This document shows positions 39,411-48,357 of a DNA stretch of 64,000 nt, piece after piece. The DNA comes from Psychrobacter raelei (GTDB taxonomy: Bacteria > Pseudomonadota > Gammaproteobacteria > Pseudomonadales > Moraxellaceae), in the NCBI RefSeq assembly GCF_022631235.3, contig NZ_CP093310.2, forward strand, positions 2,852,001 through 2,916,000, written 5' to 3'. The translations under genes and the position numbers were made by a program. The notes under the pieces are model-generated. The model was not told where the DNA came from. It searched no databases and saw nothing but the letters and a program-made list of their open reading frames with translations. Position 1 is the first letter of the stretch. Every line of letters starts with the position of its first letter.

Positions 39411-39480
39411 TCATGGTTTAAATTTCGTGGTTTAAATCCCATGGCTTAACTTTCATGATTTAACTGTCGCAGCTTAATAA
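39411..39480 (+). repeat. Five degenerate 14-bp tandem repeats
   Basis: Units at 39411, 39425, 39439, 39453 and 39467 share a T/C-C-A/G-T-G-G-T-T-T-A-A pattern, for example TCATGGTTTAAATT and TCGTGGTTTAAATC. The array lies between the second DUF442 gene and the dienelactone hydrolase gene. Confidence 0.8.
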
Positions 39481-39526
39481 GCAGTAACCATTTAACCCAC
39501 TTTTAATCAATCTTCGAGGTGTCGTC

Positions 39527-40315
39527 ATGCTATCCAGATTTACGACGTTAGCAACAACCAAAGCAGCTTTAAGCGCTATTGTGTTTAGTGTTGCTACTGT
39601 AGGACTTACCCAAACTGCGGCAGCGATTACCACTAAAAATGTCGTCTATACTGTCGATAATGAGCCTTATGAGGGTTATTATGCGAAAGCAGATAAGCCG
39701 AATGCACCCTTTATATTGCTATTGCACGACTGGGATGGCTTGACAGAATATGAGCGCATGCGTGCCGATATGCTAGCAGAAGAGGGCTATAACGTCTTTG
39801 CTGCCGATGCCTTTGGTCAAGGGATACGCCCTACCTCTGTTGACGACAAAATGCACTTAACAGGCGGGCTTGATAACGACCGCAATAAGATGCGCCGTTT
39901 AATGGCGGGTGCCTTAAATGCTGCACAGGCAGAAGGCAACGATGTCTACAATGGCGTGACTATGGGCTACTGTTTTGGTGGTACCTTGGCGTTAGAGTTA
40001 GCACGTTCTGGGTTTGAGCAAAAAGGCTTTGTTATTTTTCATGGCGGGCTAGATACACCAGCGGGTCAGAATTATGACAACACCAAAGGGAATATTTTAG
40101 TGTTTCATGGCACATCAGATGATGTCGCTCCGTTTGACAGCTTTGTTAAACTCGCTGAGCGCCTAGACGACGCCAATGTGCCTAATGAGATGACCACTTA
40201 TGGCAACGTGGGGCATGCCTTTACCGAATCAAGCTCTGACAGTTATAACGCCTACGCGGATAAAAATTCATGGAACCGCTATTTGGACTTCTTAGATACT
40301 CTATACGACAAATAA
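39527..40315 (+). CDS. Dienelactone hydrolase-family protein, exported
   Basis: The protein has 262 residues. A signal peptide of about 33 residues (cleavage near TAAA) suggests periplasmic location. An alpha/beta-hydrolase fold follows, with the nucleophile region GYCFGG using Cys, as in dienelactone hydrolases, plus a late GTSDDVAPFDSF and GHAFTE for the acid and His of the triad. The natural substrate is unknown; export makes a role in catabolism of aromatic dienelactones doubtful. GAGG lies 7 bases before the ATG. Confidence 0.88.
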   Translation: MLSRFTTLATTKAALSAIVFSVATVGLTQTAAAITTKNVVYTVDNEPYEGYYAKADKPNAPFILLLHDWDGLTEYERMRADMLAEEGYNVFAADAFGQGIRPTSVDDKMHLTGGLDNDRNKMRRLMAGALNAAQAEGNDVYNGVTMGYCFGGTLALELARSGFEQKGFVIFHGGLDTPAGQNYDNTKGNILVFHGTSDDVAPFDSFVKLAERLDDANVPNEMTTYGNVGHAFTESSSDSYNAYADKNSWNRYLDFLDTLYDK

Positions 40316-40370
40316 GCATCGAACCTAAGCATCGAGTTATCGAAGACTTCTCCGATGAATTTATTTTAAA

Positions 40371-40404
40371 TAAAGGGCTGTATAGAATTCTATACAGCCC
40401 TTTA
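40371..40404 (+). terminator. Terminator of the dienelactone hydrolase gene
   Basis: AAAGGGCTGTATAG pairs perfectly with CTATACAGCCCTTT around AATT. The T-tail is short, so termination efficiency is uncertain. Confidence 0.78.
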
Positions 40405-40744
40405 TGTTTAATCAGTGCTAATATCTTAAATGAAGGCGATAGATGTTAGTGGTTGGGTCATCCGATTGACTGCTTTCTGACCTATCTCTATCGCTCATAT
40501 CATTATTTAGTATTATTAACTTAGTAGTACTTATAGTTATTTAGTGTTAAGGCGCCTAAACGCCCCTTAATAAACATTTATACTATTTCTATTAATTAAC
40601 ATACCAAGAAAAACGAGCGCAAGTACTACAATCAGTAGACTAAGTGAGTTTGACAAAGGTATGTTATTTTAGAGAATGGGTATTACTATCTAGCCAGCCA
40701 AGTTTACTGATACCAGTTAACTTGGCAAGCCAATAGGAGCTCCA
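40405..40744. other. Intergenic region upstream of the Fe-S protein gene
   Basis: A 340-base AT-rich spacer with no gene I can support; it should hold the promoter of the downstream CDGSH gene. Confidence 0.5.
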
Positions 40745-41416
40745 ATGGACAATAATAAAGAAGTCGTTAAGTCTGACAATGCAACCGTTACCTTTGATAG
40801 CAATCGCTGCATTCACTCACGCAACTGTGTGTTAGGTCGCCCTGATGTGTTTGTGCCCAATGTAGACGGCGAATGGATTCATCCTGAAAACGCCTCACCA
40901 GATGAGCTGTTAGAGATTGCTCACAACTGCCCCTCTGGCGCCATCCAAGTGTATCATCCTGATGGCACACCGATGGAAACCGCACCCAAGGTGAATACCA
41001 TTCGAGTCACTGAAAATGGGCCGTCCTACATTCATGCCAAGCACAGTGTGCAAGGTGAAGACAATGGCACACGTATGGTGTTATGCCGCTGTGGTCACTC
41101 TAAACAAAAGCCCTATTGTGATGGCAGTCATAAAGAGGTGAACTTTGAAGCCACCGGCGAGCCTGCCTCAGTTGAAATCAAACTGCCTGAGGTTAAAGAT
41201 GCCAGTGGCAGCGAGCTACGCATTGAACCGATGAAAAATGGTCCAAACTTTATCTATGGTAATGTCGAAGTAGTGACAGGCACGGGGCGCACCATCACTC
41301 GTGATACTGAGGTGCATCTGTGCCGCTGTGGTCATTCAGCGCACAAGCCGTTTTGTGACAGTACTCATGTCAAAGTTGGCTTTGAAGCGGATGGCTTTGT
41401 GCCAGAGAAAAAATAG
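40745..41416 (+). CDS. YjdI-like 4Fe-4S plus double CDGSH iron-sulfur protein
   Basis: The protein has 223 residues and three metal-site modules. Residues 15-75 form a YjdI-like mono-cluster domain with cysteines at 22, 28 and in NCPSGA. The first CDGSH motif is CRCGHSKQKPYCDGSH, and the second is CRCGHSAHKPFCDSTH, with Ser in place of the first Gly after Asp. CDGSH domains hold labile 2Fe-2S clusters with one histidine ligand. The likely role is redox sensing or cluster transfer in the cytoplasm. AGGAG lies 5 bases before the ATG. Confidence 0.9.
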   Translation: MDNNKEVVKSDNATVTFDSNRCIHSRNCVLGRPDVFVPNVDGEWIHPENASPDELLEIAHNCPSGAIQVYHPDGTPMETAPKVNTIRVTENGPSYIHAKHSVQGEDNGTRMVLCRCGHSKQKPYCDGSHKEVNFEATGEPASVEIKLPEVKDASGSELRIEPMKNGPNFIYGNVEVVTGTGRTITRDTEVHLCRCGHSAHKPFCDSTHVKVGFEADGFVPEKK

Positions 41417-41479
41417 GATTTAACTCTTTAAAATAGCACTCTACCAAAGCTTGATTTTGTAGAGCTTTATCTGCTCATA

Positions 41480-41511
41480 ACTAACCCTCCCTTTTTAAAA
41501 GGAAGGGTTAG
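41480..41511 (+). terminator. Possible weak terminator hairpin
   Basis: CTAACCCTCCCTT pairs with AAGGAAGGGTTAG with one mismatch, but no T-run follows on either strand. It lies between the convergent Fe-S protein and TPR genes. Confidence 0.4.
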
Positions 41512-41571
41512 ATTGGTTATAACGCTATTCCAAAGCTTTTCTTCACAATGATTAAAAGTAGGGATGGTGTT

Positions 41572-42699
41572 CTAATCATTTTTAATGAGAGAGTCATCAA
41601 ATAAGTTATGATGACATTGGCAACCGAACAATAAACAGCCAATATACATAGCACGCAAGTCATTAAGAATGTTGTCTTGTGGCTTGGGCTGTCTGTCGTT
41701 TGCCAATAGTGTCTCTAATTTTTCAACCTCTGCTTTTTGATAGCTAATCTCTTCCTCAGACTCTTTTAGCTTTGCGGCTATATCCTCACTATTAGGGCTT
41801 GTTAGTAACACTTTGAGGTCATTCTGATATTCTAATAGTATCTCCTGCTCCTGATACAGTTTCTGCTCAATTTTTTGCTGCCAATTCTGCTTATCACTGT
41901 TGTAAATCGCATACCAAATCCAGCCCCAGGATACATCCACATTCTCGGTCTGAACCAGATTATTTGCCCTATCATACTCTCCTATCTGGGCGTACAAATC
42001 GGCCAAATCTAATGTGTCAGACGCTTCATTATTGTTGGCATCTTTTAGTAAATTCAATGCCTGCTGCTTGTTGCCCATTAGGATATGCAAGCGGATTTTA
42101 TTTAATAACACCGAATACAAATGATCATTAAGAATCGGTTCCACATATTGGCTATTGCCGCCATTTATTAATACCTTGATATGACTTTCACTTTTTTCGA
42201 AGTAAGCAAAAGCTTGCAAATAGTCACCTAATTTTGCATATGCATAAGCGATATTGTTATAAAAAATAAATTCACTGCCATCTGACTGAGACTGATTGAG
42301 CCTCTCTAACTTCTCTAAAGCAGTGTGTGAGACAGCTATAATCGCTTGATAATCCTCAGCCTGATAATGATAAACAGGCTGAACATCTTCAAAAGTGACC
42401 TCATTAGATATCAGCATCTGAGCGTAAGCCGCATAGGGATAATAAGCGTGTGGGGCCAGTTGTAGAACCTGTTGTTGCAACGGCAGACTATCATCCACAC
42501 CATATTCAAAAAAAGACCAAAAGGCGAGATTGTGAGTGTTCTTGATAGAGGGATTTATCTGATAAGCTTTTTTTAAATACTCAAGGTCTTTGTCACCCTC
42601 TGGATGTTGCATATAGTAAAGCGCAAGAGATGCCATCAGTTGGTCATTATCAGGCTGCTGCTGAAGCTGAGTCAGCAAGTTATTAAGTTCATCATTCAT
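41572..42699 (-). CDS. TPR-repeat protein with C-terminal Cys/His cluster
   Basis: The protein has 375 residues with helix-pair repeats: MASLALYYMQHPEGDKDLEYLKKAY (in two parts) at the start, NNIAYAYAKLGDYLQAFAYFEKSE around 150, and LADLYAQIGEYDRANNLV near 230. This is a TPR scaffold for protein contacts. A coiled-coil-like stretch follows (about 280-345). The last 30 residues hold a CLLFGCQCHH motif that could bind metal. No enzyme domain is recognised and no signal peptide is present. Confidence 0.7.
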   Translation of the reverse strand: MNDELNNLLTQLQQQPDNDQLMASLALYYMQHPEGDKDLEYLKKAYQINPSIKNTHNLAFWSFFEYGVDDSLPLQQQVLQLAPHAYYPYAAYAQMLISNEVTFEDVQPVYHYQAEDYQAIIAVSHTALEKLERLNQSQSDGSEFIFYNNIAYAYAKLGDYLQAFAYFEKSESHIKVLINGGNSQYVEPILNDHLYSVLLNKIRLHILMGNKQQALNLLKDANNNEASDTLDLADLYAQIGEYDRANNLVQTENVDVSWGWIWYAIYNSDKQNWQQKIEQKLYQEQEILLEYQNDLKVLLTSPNSEDIAAKLKESEEEISYQKAEVEKLETLLANDRQPKPQDNILNDLRAMYIGCLLFGCQCHHNLFDDSLIKND

Positions 42700-42837
42700 T
42701 TTATACCGCCCATCCTCTGGCCCATTTCACGTTACCGGTTGTTTTATTTTATCGATTAAAAGCAATAAATTTAGTATTAGACCATACAGCATTCCAAGCA
42801 AATAAACCTAATAACCATTTAACAGTGACTATTGAAA

Positions 42838-42876
42838 ACAAAAAAAACCACCCTACACCGTAGGATGGCTTTCTAA
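42838..42876 (-). terminator. Terminator of ahpF
   Basis: On the minus strand GCCATCCTAC and GTAGGGTGG form a stem with one mismatch, followed by a run of eight T. Confidence 0.83.
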
Positions 42877-42942
42877 GTCGCTCAATATTGGATCATATTA
42901 GTAGATGCTAATGATTTAATATTGGCTAATAAATCATGCAGC

Positions 42943-44523
42943 TTACTGCATCATTAGGTATTCAAACGCTGATAGTGCCGCTTTTGAACCCTCGCCCATC
43001 GCAATGTTGATTTGCTTAAAGGGAACGGTAGTCACGTCACCGGCTGCGAAGATACCTCTGCGGTCTGTCTTACAAGCTTCATCAATCTCAATCTCACCAA
43101 AGCGGTTAACATCGACAAAGCCTTTAACAAACTCTGAGTTTGGCACTAGGCCAATCTGAACGAATACCGCTGATAAATCAAGCTCTTTGGTTTCGCCTGA
43201 GGCGCGGTCTTCATACAATATCGAGCTTACTTTGCCGTCAGTGGCTTTAATCTCTTTGGTCGCCGCTGAGGTAATAAAGTCAATATTGTCTTTTGATTTT
43301 GCTTTGTTAATCAGTACTTGGTCGGCTTTTAAGTCATCAGCAAACTCAACCACGGTCACATGCTCAACGATACCTGCCAAGTCAAGCGCCGCTTCAACAC
43401 CTGAGTTACCACCGCCAACAACGGCAATCTTTTTGCCTTTAAAGAACGGACCGTCACAGTGTGCACAGTATGCCACACCACTACCGACGTACTCATCTTC
43501 ACCTGGTACGTTTAGCTTACGCCACTGCGCACCTGTCGCTAAGATGATACTGCGGGTTTCAAACTGCTCGCCGGTGTTTAGCTCGATGGTGTAGTTTTCA
43601 TCTTCAGTTTCGCCCAGCTCTTTGACACTCACATGCTCTTTGATGTTGATGTCATATTCGTTTAGGTGTTTTTCAAAGTTAGCAGACAGCTCAGTACCTG
43701 TGGTCAATGGCACAGAGATTAAGTTCTCAATGCTTTGGGTGTCTTTCACCTGACCACCGATACGGTCGGCAACGATGGTCACTTTTAGACCCTTACGTGC
43801 GGTATAAATTGCTGCTGCAACGCCGGCTGGGCCACCACCAATAACAGTCACATCTTGACGCTCTAGCTGCTCAGCATCGTCTTCACTTGCTGCGCTTAAC
43901 AAGTCAGGATACTGCTCTTGTAGCTTGTCGATAATGCGTGCTGTGTCCACTTTACCGTTTAAGAATGGCTTACCATTTAGGAATACCGCTGGCACACCTT
44001 GAATGTTGTTGGCTTCCACTTGCTCTTGGAACAAGCCGCCATCAATCATCTCATTACTAATACCATCGTTTAATAACGCAAACTGGTTAAGCGCCTGCAC
44101 CACTTCAGGACAGTTGTGGCAAGATAGCGACACATAAGTTTGGAACTGTAATGGATGACCAATACGCTTCACCATCTTTTGAATGCTCTCATCAAGCTTT
44201 AGTGTGTGACCACCCGCTTGTAAGATGGCTAAGATAAGTGAGGTAAACTCATGACCGCCTGGAATACCACTAAATACGATACCGGTCTCGCTGCTGACAT
44301 CATCGCCTTCTGTGGTAATCTTGAAGCTGATTGGGCTTGGCAGGCTGTCGTCTGTGTTATTTTCATCAAAATTAATCTTGTCTGTGGTGCCTGCAATTTT
44401 GCTTAAAAAATCAACCAACTCAGCTTTTTTATCATGCTCACCAGTACCAATCACAAAATGGATTGGGCGAGTCATATTTTCACTATAACTTTTTACCGCA
44501 TCTAATAAACTTTGGTCTAACAT
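42943..44523 (-). CDS. ahpF: Alkyl hydroperoxide reductase subunit F
   Basis: AhpF uses NADH and FAD to reduce the peroxiredoxin AhpC. The protein has 526 residues. The N-terminal double-thioredoxin-fold domain has CHNC (135-138), and the thioredoxin-reductase-like part has VIGGGPAGVAAAIYTARKG (FAD), CAHCDGPFFKGKKIAVVGGG (in two parts, redox disulfide and NADH site) and GIFAAGDVTTVPFKQI. Length is normal. ahpC is not adjacent, unlike in many bacteria. A long 446-base upstream region holds the promoter. Confidence 0.95.
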   Translation of the reverse strand: MLDQSLLDAVKSYSENMTRPIHFVIGTGEHDKKAELVDFLSKIAGTTDKINFDENNTDDSLPSPISFKITTEGDDVSSETGIVFSGIPGGHEFTSLILAILQAGGHTLKLDESIQKMVKRIGHPLQFQTYVSLSCHNCPEVVQALNQFALLNDGISNEMIDGGLFQEQVEANNIQGVPAVFLNGKPFLNGKVDTARIIDKLQEQYPDLLSAASEDDAEQLERQDVTVIGGGPAGVAAAIYTARKGLKVTIVADRIGGQVKDTQSIENLISVPLTTGTELSANFEKHLNEYDINIKEHVSVKELGETEDENYTIELNTGEQFETRSIILATGAQWRKLNVPGEDEYVGSGVAYCAHCDGPFFKGKKIAVVGGGNSGVEAALDLAGIVEHVTVVEFADDLKADQVLINKAKSKDNIDFITSAATKEIKATDGKVSSILYEDRASGETKELDLSAVFVQIGLVPNSEFVKGFVDVNRFGEIEIDEACKTDRRGIFAAGDVTTVPFKQINIAMGEGSKAALSAFEYLMMQ

Positions 44524-44969
44524 GGTAAGCTCCTTATCTAATTTTTATTTGCTGTCTTATTACCAAAAAGGGTGAAACACGACATTAATGAGCCAGCCCA
44601 TTGACTGATTGTCGTGTTATCTCATACCCCTATTATCGAAGCTTGCGCCCCAAACGGCAAGCGGATAAACCTCAACACTGCAATTTATAAAACTAAACGA
44701 TTAAGATTAAACGTTTTGTATTCCAAAACAATACATTTGCTTATCATGCGCCTTTGGTCAGGCCACTACCTTAATAATGGATGAGATGAGGAGTATTGTA
44801 ATTTTGGCAAAATAACCGCTTTTAGGCATAGTGTTTAGCAACAATTTTGGGTACAATTTAGTTAAAGCCAACAATAAATATAAACTCTCCCACTAAATAG
44901 GGTGCTACTTTTAACATTAAGATAAGCGCTTTATTTAGTTTATAAAACCAAGAAAATAAGGACTACGCT
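44524..44969. other. 446-bp divergent region between ahpF and the YdcH-like gene
   Basis: No gene is supportable. It contains an inverted repeat TGTATT-(7)-AATACA at 44717-44735 and the promoters of both flanking genes. Confidence 0.5.
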
Positions 44970-45197
44970 ATGTTCCATGAACACCGTGATTTAATCTCTG
45001 AACTTAAAAACACAGACTCTCATTTCCAAAAAATGTTCAAAGAACACAACGAATTAGATACTGAAATTGGTAAGCTTGAAAATGACGTAGTTAAGTCAGT
45101 TAGCCGTGAAGAAGAAATCGAGGAAATGAAGCGCCGTAAATTGGCTCTTAAAGATGAAATCGGTCGTTATTTAGACGAAAAAAGCAAAGCTGAATAA
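44970..45197 (+). CDS. YdcH/DUF465-family small coiled-coil protein
   Basis: The protein has 75 residues, is wholly helical and highly charged, with the family pattern FHEHRDLISELKNTDSHFQK, a middle EHNELDTEI, and a closing EMKRRKLALKDEI. AAGGA lies 7 bases before the ATG and a hairpin terminator follows, so it is a single-gene unit. The function of this abundant small-protein family is not established. Confidence 0.88.
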   Translation: MFHEHRDLISELKNTDSHFQKMFKEHNELDTEIGKLENDVVKSVSREEEIEEMKRRKLALKDEIGRYLDEKSKAE

Positions 45198-45232
45198 GCC
45201 ACCATGCTCTTCGTAGTTTTCATCAACGAAAC

Positions 45233-45274
45233 ATCAAAGCCCTACTGATTACAGTGGGGCTTTGACTTTTTAGG
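45233..45274 (+). terminator. Terminator of the ydcH-like gene
   Basis: CAAAGCCCTACTG pairs with CAGTGGGGCTTTG (one wobble) around ATTA, followed by ACTTTTT. Confidence 0.83.
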
Positions 45275-45906
45275 GCCTAATTGTGGTGGGGGTCGGCTAA
45301 CTTGTGTCAAATGACGCTCATTTCACAAAAAAACCAAGCTGGCCACATCAACATACAAGGCTAGATGGCTTAATCTTACAAGACAACTGCACTACAAATG
45401 CAATCTCTTTAGTGAGGGCAGGAAATCAAGCAGTCACAATCAATACGCTTTGTTTACGTTAGTTAACCCGTAGTATCATCGTTGCTCATACTTATTAACG
45501 CTTTTTTTATGTTAATATAGCTTCGATGGTACAAAAACCTTCATTTGACTATCTATAAGACTCAGTACAAACTAAGTACACACGCTAAAATAAGTACACA
45601 TGCTAAAAAAAGCAAATAATAAGGGCCACCGGGTTAATAAGCGATTCGATACCCCCTACCCTGTACTGACTTATAATGAATCACTTATATAGTTAATCAC
45701 ATAGTACCTAATGAAAGCGCTATTGAACCAAACCGTGTTTATTAGCCTATATGGCTACTCAACTTAGCACGAAAAAATCGGTTGTGAGACCAACACAGTC
45801 ACCTTATTTATAAACACTGACTTGGTCAATTTAACTATCAAATCACTTGAACTATCAGACCACCCTTACATTTAAATTAAAACACAAATAACTCATACGG
45901 TATTAT
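45275..45906. other. Long region upstream of rnr
   Basis: More than 600 bases have no supportable gene. It includes an 18-bp tandem duplication at 45573-45608. The length would allow a long 5' leader for rnr, whose product is cold- and stress-related in other bacteria. Confidence 0.5.
45573..45608 (+). repeat. 18-bp tandem duplication upstream of rnr
   Basis: TAAGTACACACGCTAAAA is followed directly by TAAGTACACATGCTAAAA, differing at one position. Confidence 0.9.
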
Positions 45907-48219
45907 ATGACCTGGAACGATCCTAACGCACAACAAGAAGCTCAAAACTACGAAAATCCTATCCCAAGCCGCTTGCTTATTTTGCAAACCTTGGCCGATC
46001 AAGGAGAGCTTACTCACAAACAATTGGCTCAATCTTTTGGGATTGACAATGAAGATCAATTTGACGCTTTAGGCAACCGCCTAAAGGCCATGGCCCGTGA
46101 TGGCCAAGTCAACCGTGAAGGTAGACCTTATAAATACCGCGCTGTGACAAAGCAAGATGTGGTCACAGGTACCGTATCAGCGCATGCCAAAGGCTTCGGC
46201 TTTTTGGTACTTGATGACATGCCAGATTTGTTTTTGCATGAAAAACAGATGCGCTGGGTATTCAACGGTGATACCGTTAATGCTATCGGCACCACCACCG
46301 ATAATCGTGGCCGCACTGAAGGACGTATTGTTGAGGTTATCGATCGGCAACAGACTCACTTTATCGGTACCTTAGAAAAAGATGATGAAGGCTATACCGT
46401 ATCTTTGGCAAGCCCCAACAATCATCAACCGATTACCGTTACCGAAGACAATGTCAAGGCAGTGAATGCCAAGCCAGGTGTTGCGGTAAAAGTCGACATT
46501 ATCGATTGGCCGACTCAACACGAATTTGCCACGGGTAAAATCGTTAACGTGATGGATGATGATAATGACCGTGAGGTAATTATTGAAACCACTTTGCTTA
46601 ACTATGATATCCCAAGCGAATTTGGTGCAGGTGTTATCAAGCAAGCCAATAGTTATAAAGAGCCTAACAAGAAAGATTTGCAAGGCCGCATTGATATCCG
46701 CGACTTGCCAATGGTCACCATTGATGGTGAAGATTCACGCGACTTTGACGATGCGGTATATGCGGAGAAGCGTCCAGGCGGTAACTACCGTGTGGTAGTG
46801 GCCATCGCCGATGTGAGCCATTATGTCACCCCCAATTCAGCATTAGACCATGAAGCCTTCGAGCGGGGTACTTCCGTATATTTCCCACATCATGTGGTAC
46901 CGATGCTACCAGAAGTATTGTCTAATGGCCTGTGCTCATTAAACCCAGGCGTTGACCGTCTATGCATGGTCGCCGATATTAAGTTATCACGCGCCGGCAA
47001 TATCACCGGTTATGAGTTCTACCCTTCTGTGATGCACTCTCAAGCCCGTTTGACTTATAACCAAGTCAATGATTACTTTGACGGTAATATGGAAAATGTC
47101 CCAGACTCTTTAACAGGCAATAAAGACGTTAAAAAATCTGTCGATACCATGCATCAGCTATACAAAGTATTGGTTAAAAAGCGCGAAGAGCGCAATGCGA
47201 TGGAGTTTGAGACACCTGAGACTTATATTAAGTTTAATGAAGAAGGCGGCATTGATGCCATCGTGCCACGTACCCGTGGTGACTCGCACAAGCTGATTGA
47301 AGAGCTTATGTTATTGGCCAACACCTGTGCTGCTAACTTTGCCCTTAAAAATGAGCTGCCCGTGTTATACCGTAATCACGATAAGCCAGATTCTGAGAAA
47401 TCTCGCACAGTGCATGAATACGCCAAAAACTTCGGTATCAGTTTCCCAGAGGAAAACCCCACTCAGGCGGACTACAAGCGGATTATCGAAGCCACCAAAG
47501 ATCGTCCAGATGCGGTGAGTATTCACAGCATGCTGCTGCGCTCTATGATGCAGGCCAACTACTCACCGGACAACATCGGTCACTTCGGTCTTGCTTATGA
47601 TGAATACTCACACTTTACCTCACCGATTCGCCGTTATCCTGACTTAATGCTGCACCGTGCTATTAAGGCCAAAGTCACTGGTAAAAAACAACCGCAAATG
47701 GACTTTACGCTAGAAGAAGCCGGTCAGCAGACTTCAGATACGGAGCGCCGTGCTGAAAAAGCTTCGCGCTTTGTTGAGAGCTGGTTAAAATGCCACTACA
47801 TGAAAGATCATGTGGGTGAAGAGTTTGATGGTGTGGTCACCACAGTCACCAGCTTCGGTCTATTTATCAATTTGACTGAATTGTTTATTGATGGCTTAGT
47901 GCACATCTCAAACGTGGGTAAAGACTACTTCGTTTATGATGAAAAGCAGCAGCAACTTATCGGCCAAGACAAAGGTATGGTCTATGGTCTAGGCGACTTA
48001 GTACGTATTAAAGTGGCTGCGGTCAACATGGACTTATTGCAAATTGACTTTGAGCTTATTGCCAAGCTTAAAGCCAGCGCCATGAACCAAACCAAAAAAG
48101 ACGGTAAAGCCAACGCTAAACAAAAGCCATCGGCTCAAAACAGCAGCGCTAAACATGGGGAAGACAAAAAACCGTCTCGTCGCCGTAGTAGCCGAGGCCG
48201 TGGTAAACCTAAGTCTTAG
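45907..48219 (+). CDS. rnr: Ribonuclease R
   Basis: RNase R is a processive 3'-5' exoribonuclease able to unwind structured RNA. The protein has 770 residues. An N-terminal winged-helix-like region (20-80) precedes two cold-shock domains. The RNB catalytic domain has DSRDFDDAVYAEKRPGG with the metal-binding aspartates, and HFTSPIRRYPDLMLHR. An S1 domain (about 640-720) contains FDGVVTTVTSFGLFINL. A Lys/Ser/Arg-rich tail of about 50 residues ends the protein. The Shine-Dalgarno is poor, so translation may depend on leader structure. Confidence 0.95.
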   Translation: MTWNDPNAQQEAQNYENPIPSRLLILQTLADQGELTHKQLAQSFGIDNEDQFDALGNRLKAMARDGQVNREGRPYKYRAVTKQDVVTGTVSAHAKGFGFLVLDDMPDLFLHEKQMRWVFNGDTVNAIGTTTDNRGRTEGRIVEVIDRQQTHFIGTLEKDDEGYTVSLASPNNHQPITVTEDNVKAVNAKPGVAVKVDIIDWPTQHEFATGKIVNVMDDDNDREVIIETTLLNYDIPSEFGAGVIKQANSYKEPNKKDLQGRIDIRDLPMVTIDGEDSRDFDDAVYAEKRPGGNYRVVVAIADVSHYVTPNSALDHEAFERGTSVYFPHHVVPMLPEVLSNGLCSLNPGVDRLCMVADIKLSRAGNITGYEFYPSVMHSQARLTYNQVNDYFDGNMENVPDSLTGNKDVKKSVDTMHQLYKVLVKKREERNAMEFETPETYIKFNEEGGIDAIVPRTRGDSHKLIEELMLLANTCAANFALKNELPVLYRNHDKPDSEKSRTVHEYAKNFGISFPEENPTQADYKRIIEATKDRPDAVSIHSMLLRSMMQANYSPDNIGHFGLAYDEYSHFTSPIRRYPDLMLHRAIKAKVTGKKQPQMDFTLEEAGQQTSDTERRAEKASRFVESWLKCHYMKDHVGEEFDGVVTTVTSFGLFINLTELFIDGLVHISNVGKDYFVYDEKQQQLIGQDKGMVYGLGDLVRIKVAAVNMDLLQIDFELIAKLKASAMNQTKKDGKANAKQKPSAQNSSAKHGEDKKPSRRRSSRGRGKPKS

Positions 48220-48272
48220 ACCGGTCTATAAGCTTACAACGCTTGAGACAAAAAAGTTGAACCGTTAAGCAT

Positions 48273-48310
48273 AAAAAGGCGCCATTCAGTTATCTGGGTG
48301 GCTTTTTTAT
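48273..48310. terminator. Imperfect terminator after rnr
   Basis: AAAAAGGCGCCATTCAG and CTGGGTGGCTTTTTT pair with bulges. It lies between convergent rnr and the EEP-family gene. Confidence 0.55.
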
Positions 48311-48357
48311 TGGCTTATCATTTTAGCTGACAGTTAATGCTTGAGGTTTATTGTCCC

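Noticed and set aside
39411..39480. CRISPR array
   Set aside because: Units are 14 bp, contiguous and lack spacers; no cas genes nearby.
45630..45662. tRNA-like segment upstream of rnr
   Set aside because: A GATTCGATACC-like stretch resembles a T-arm, but no cloverleaf could be formed.
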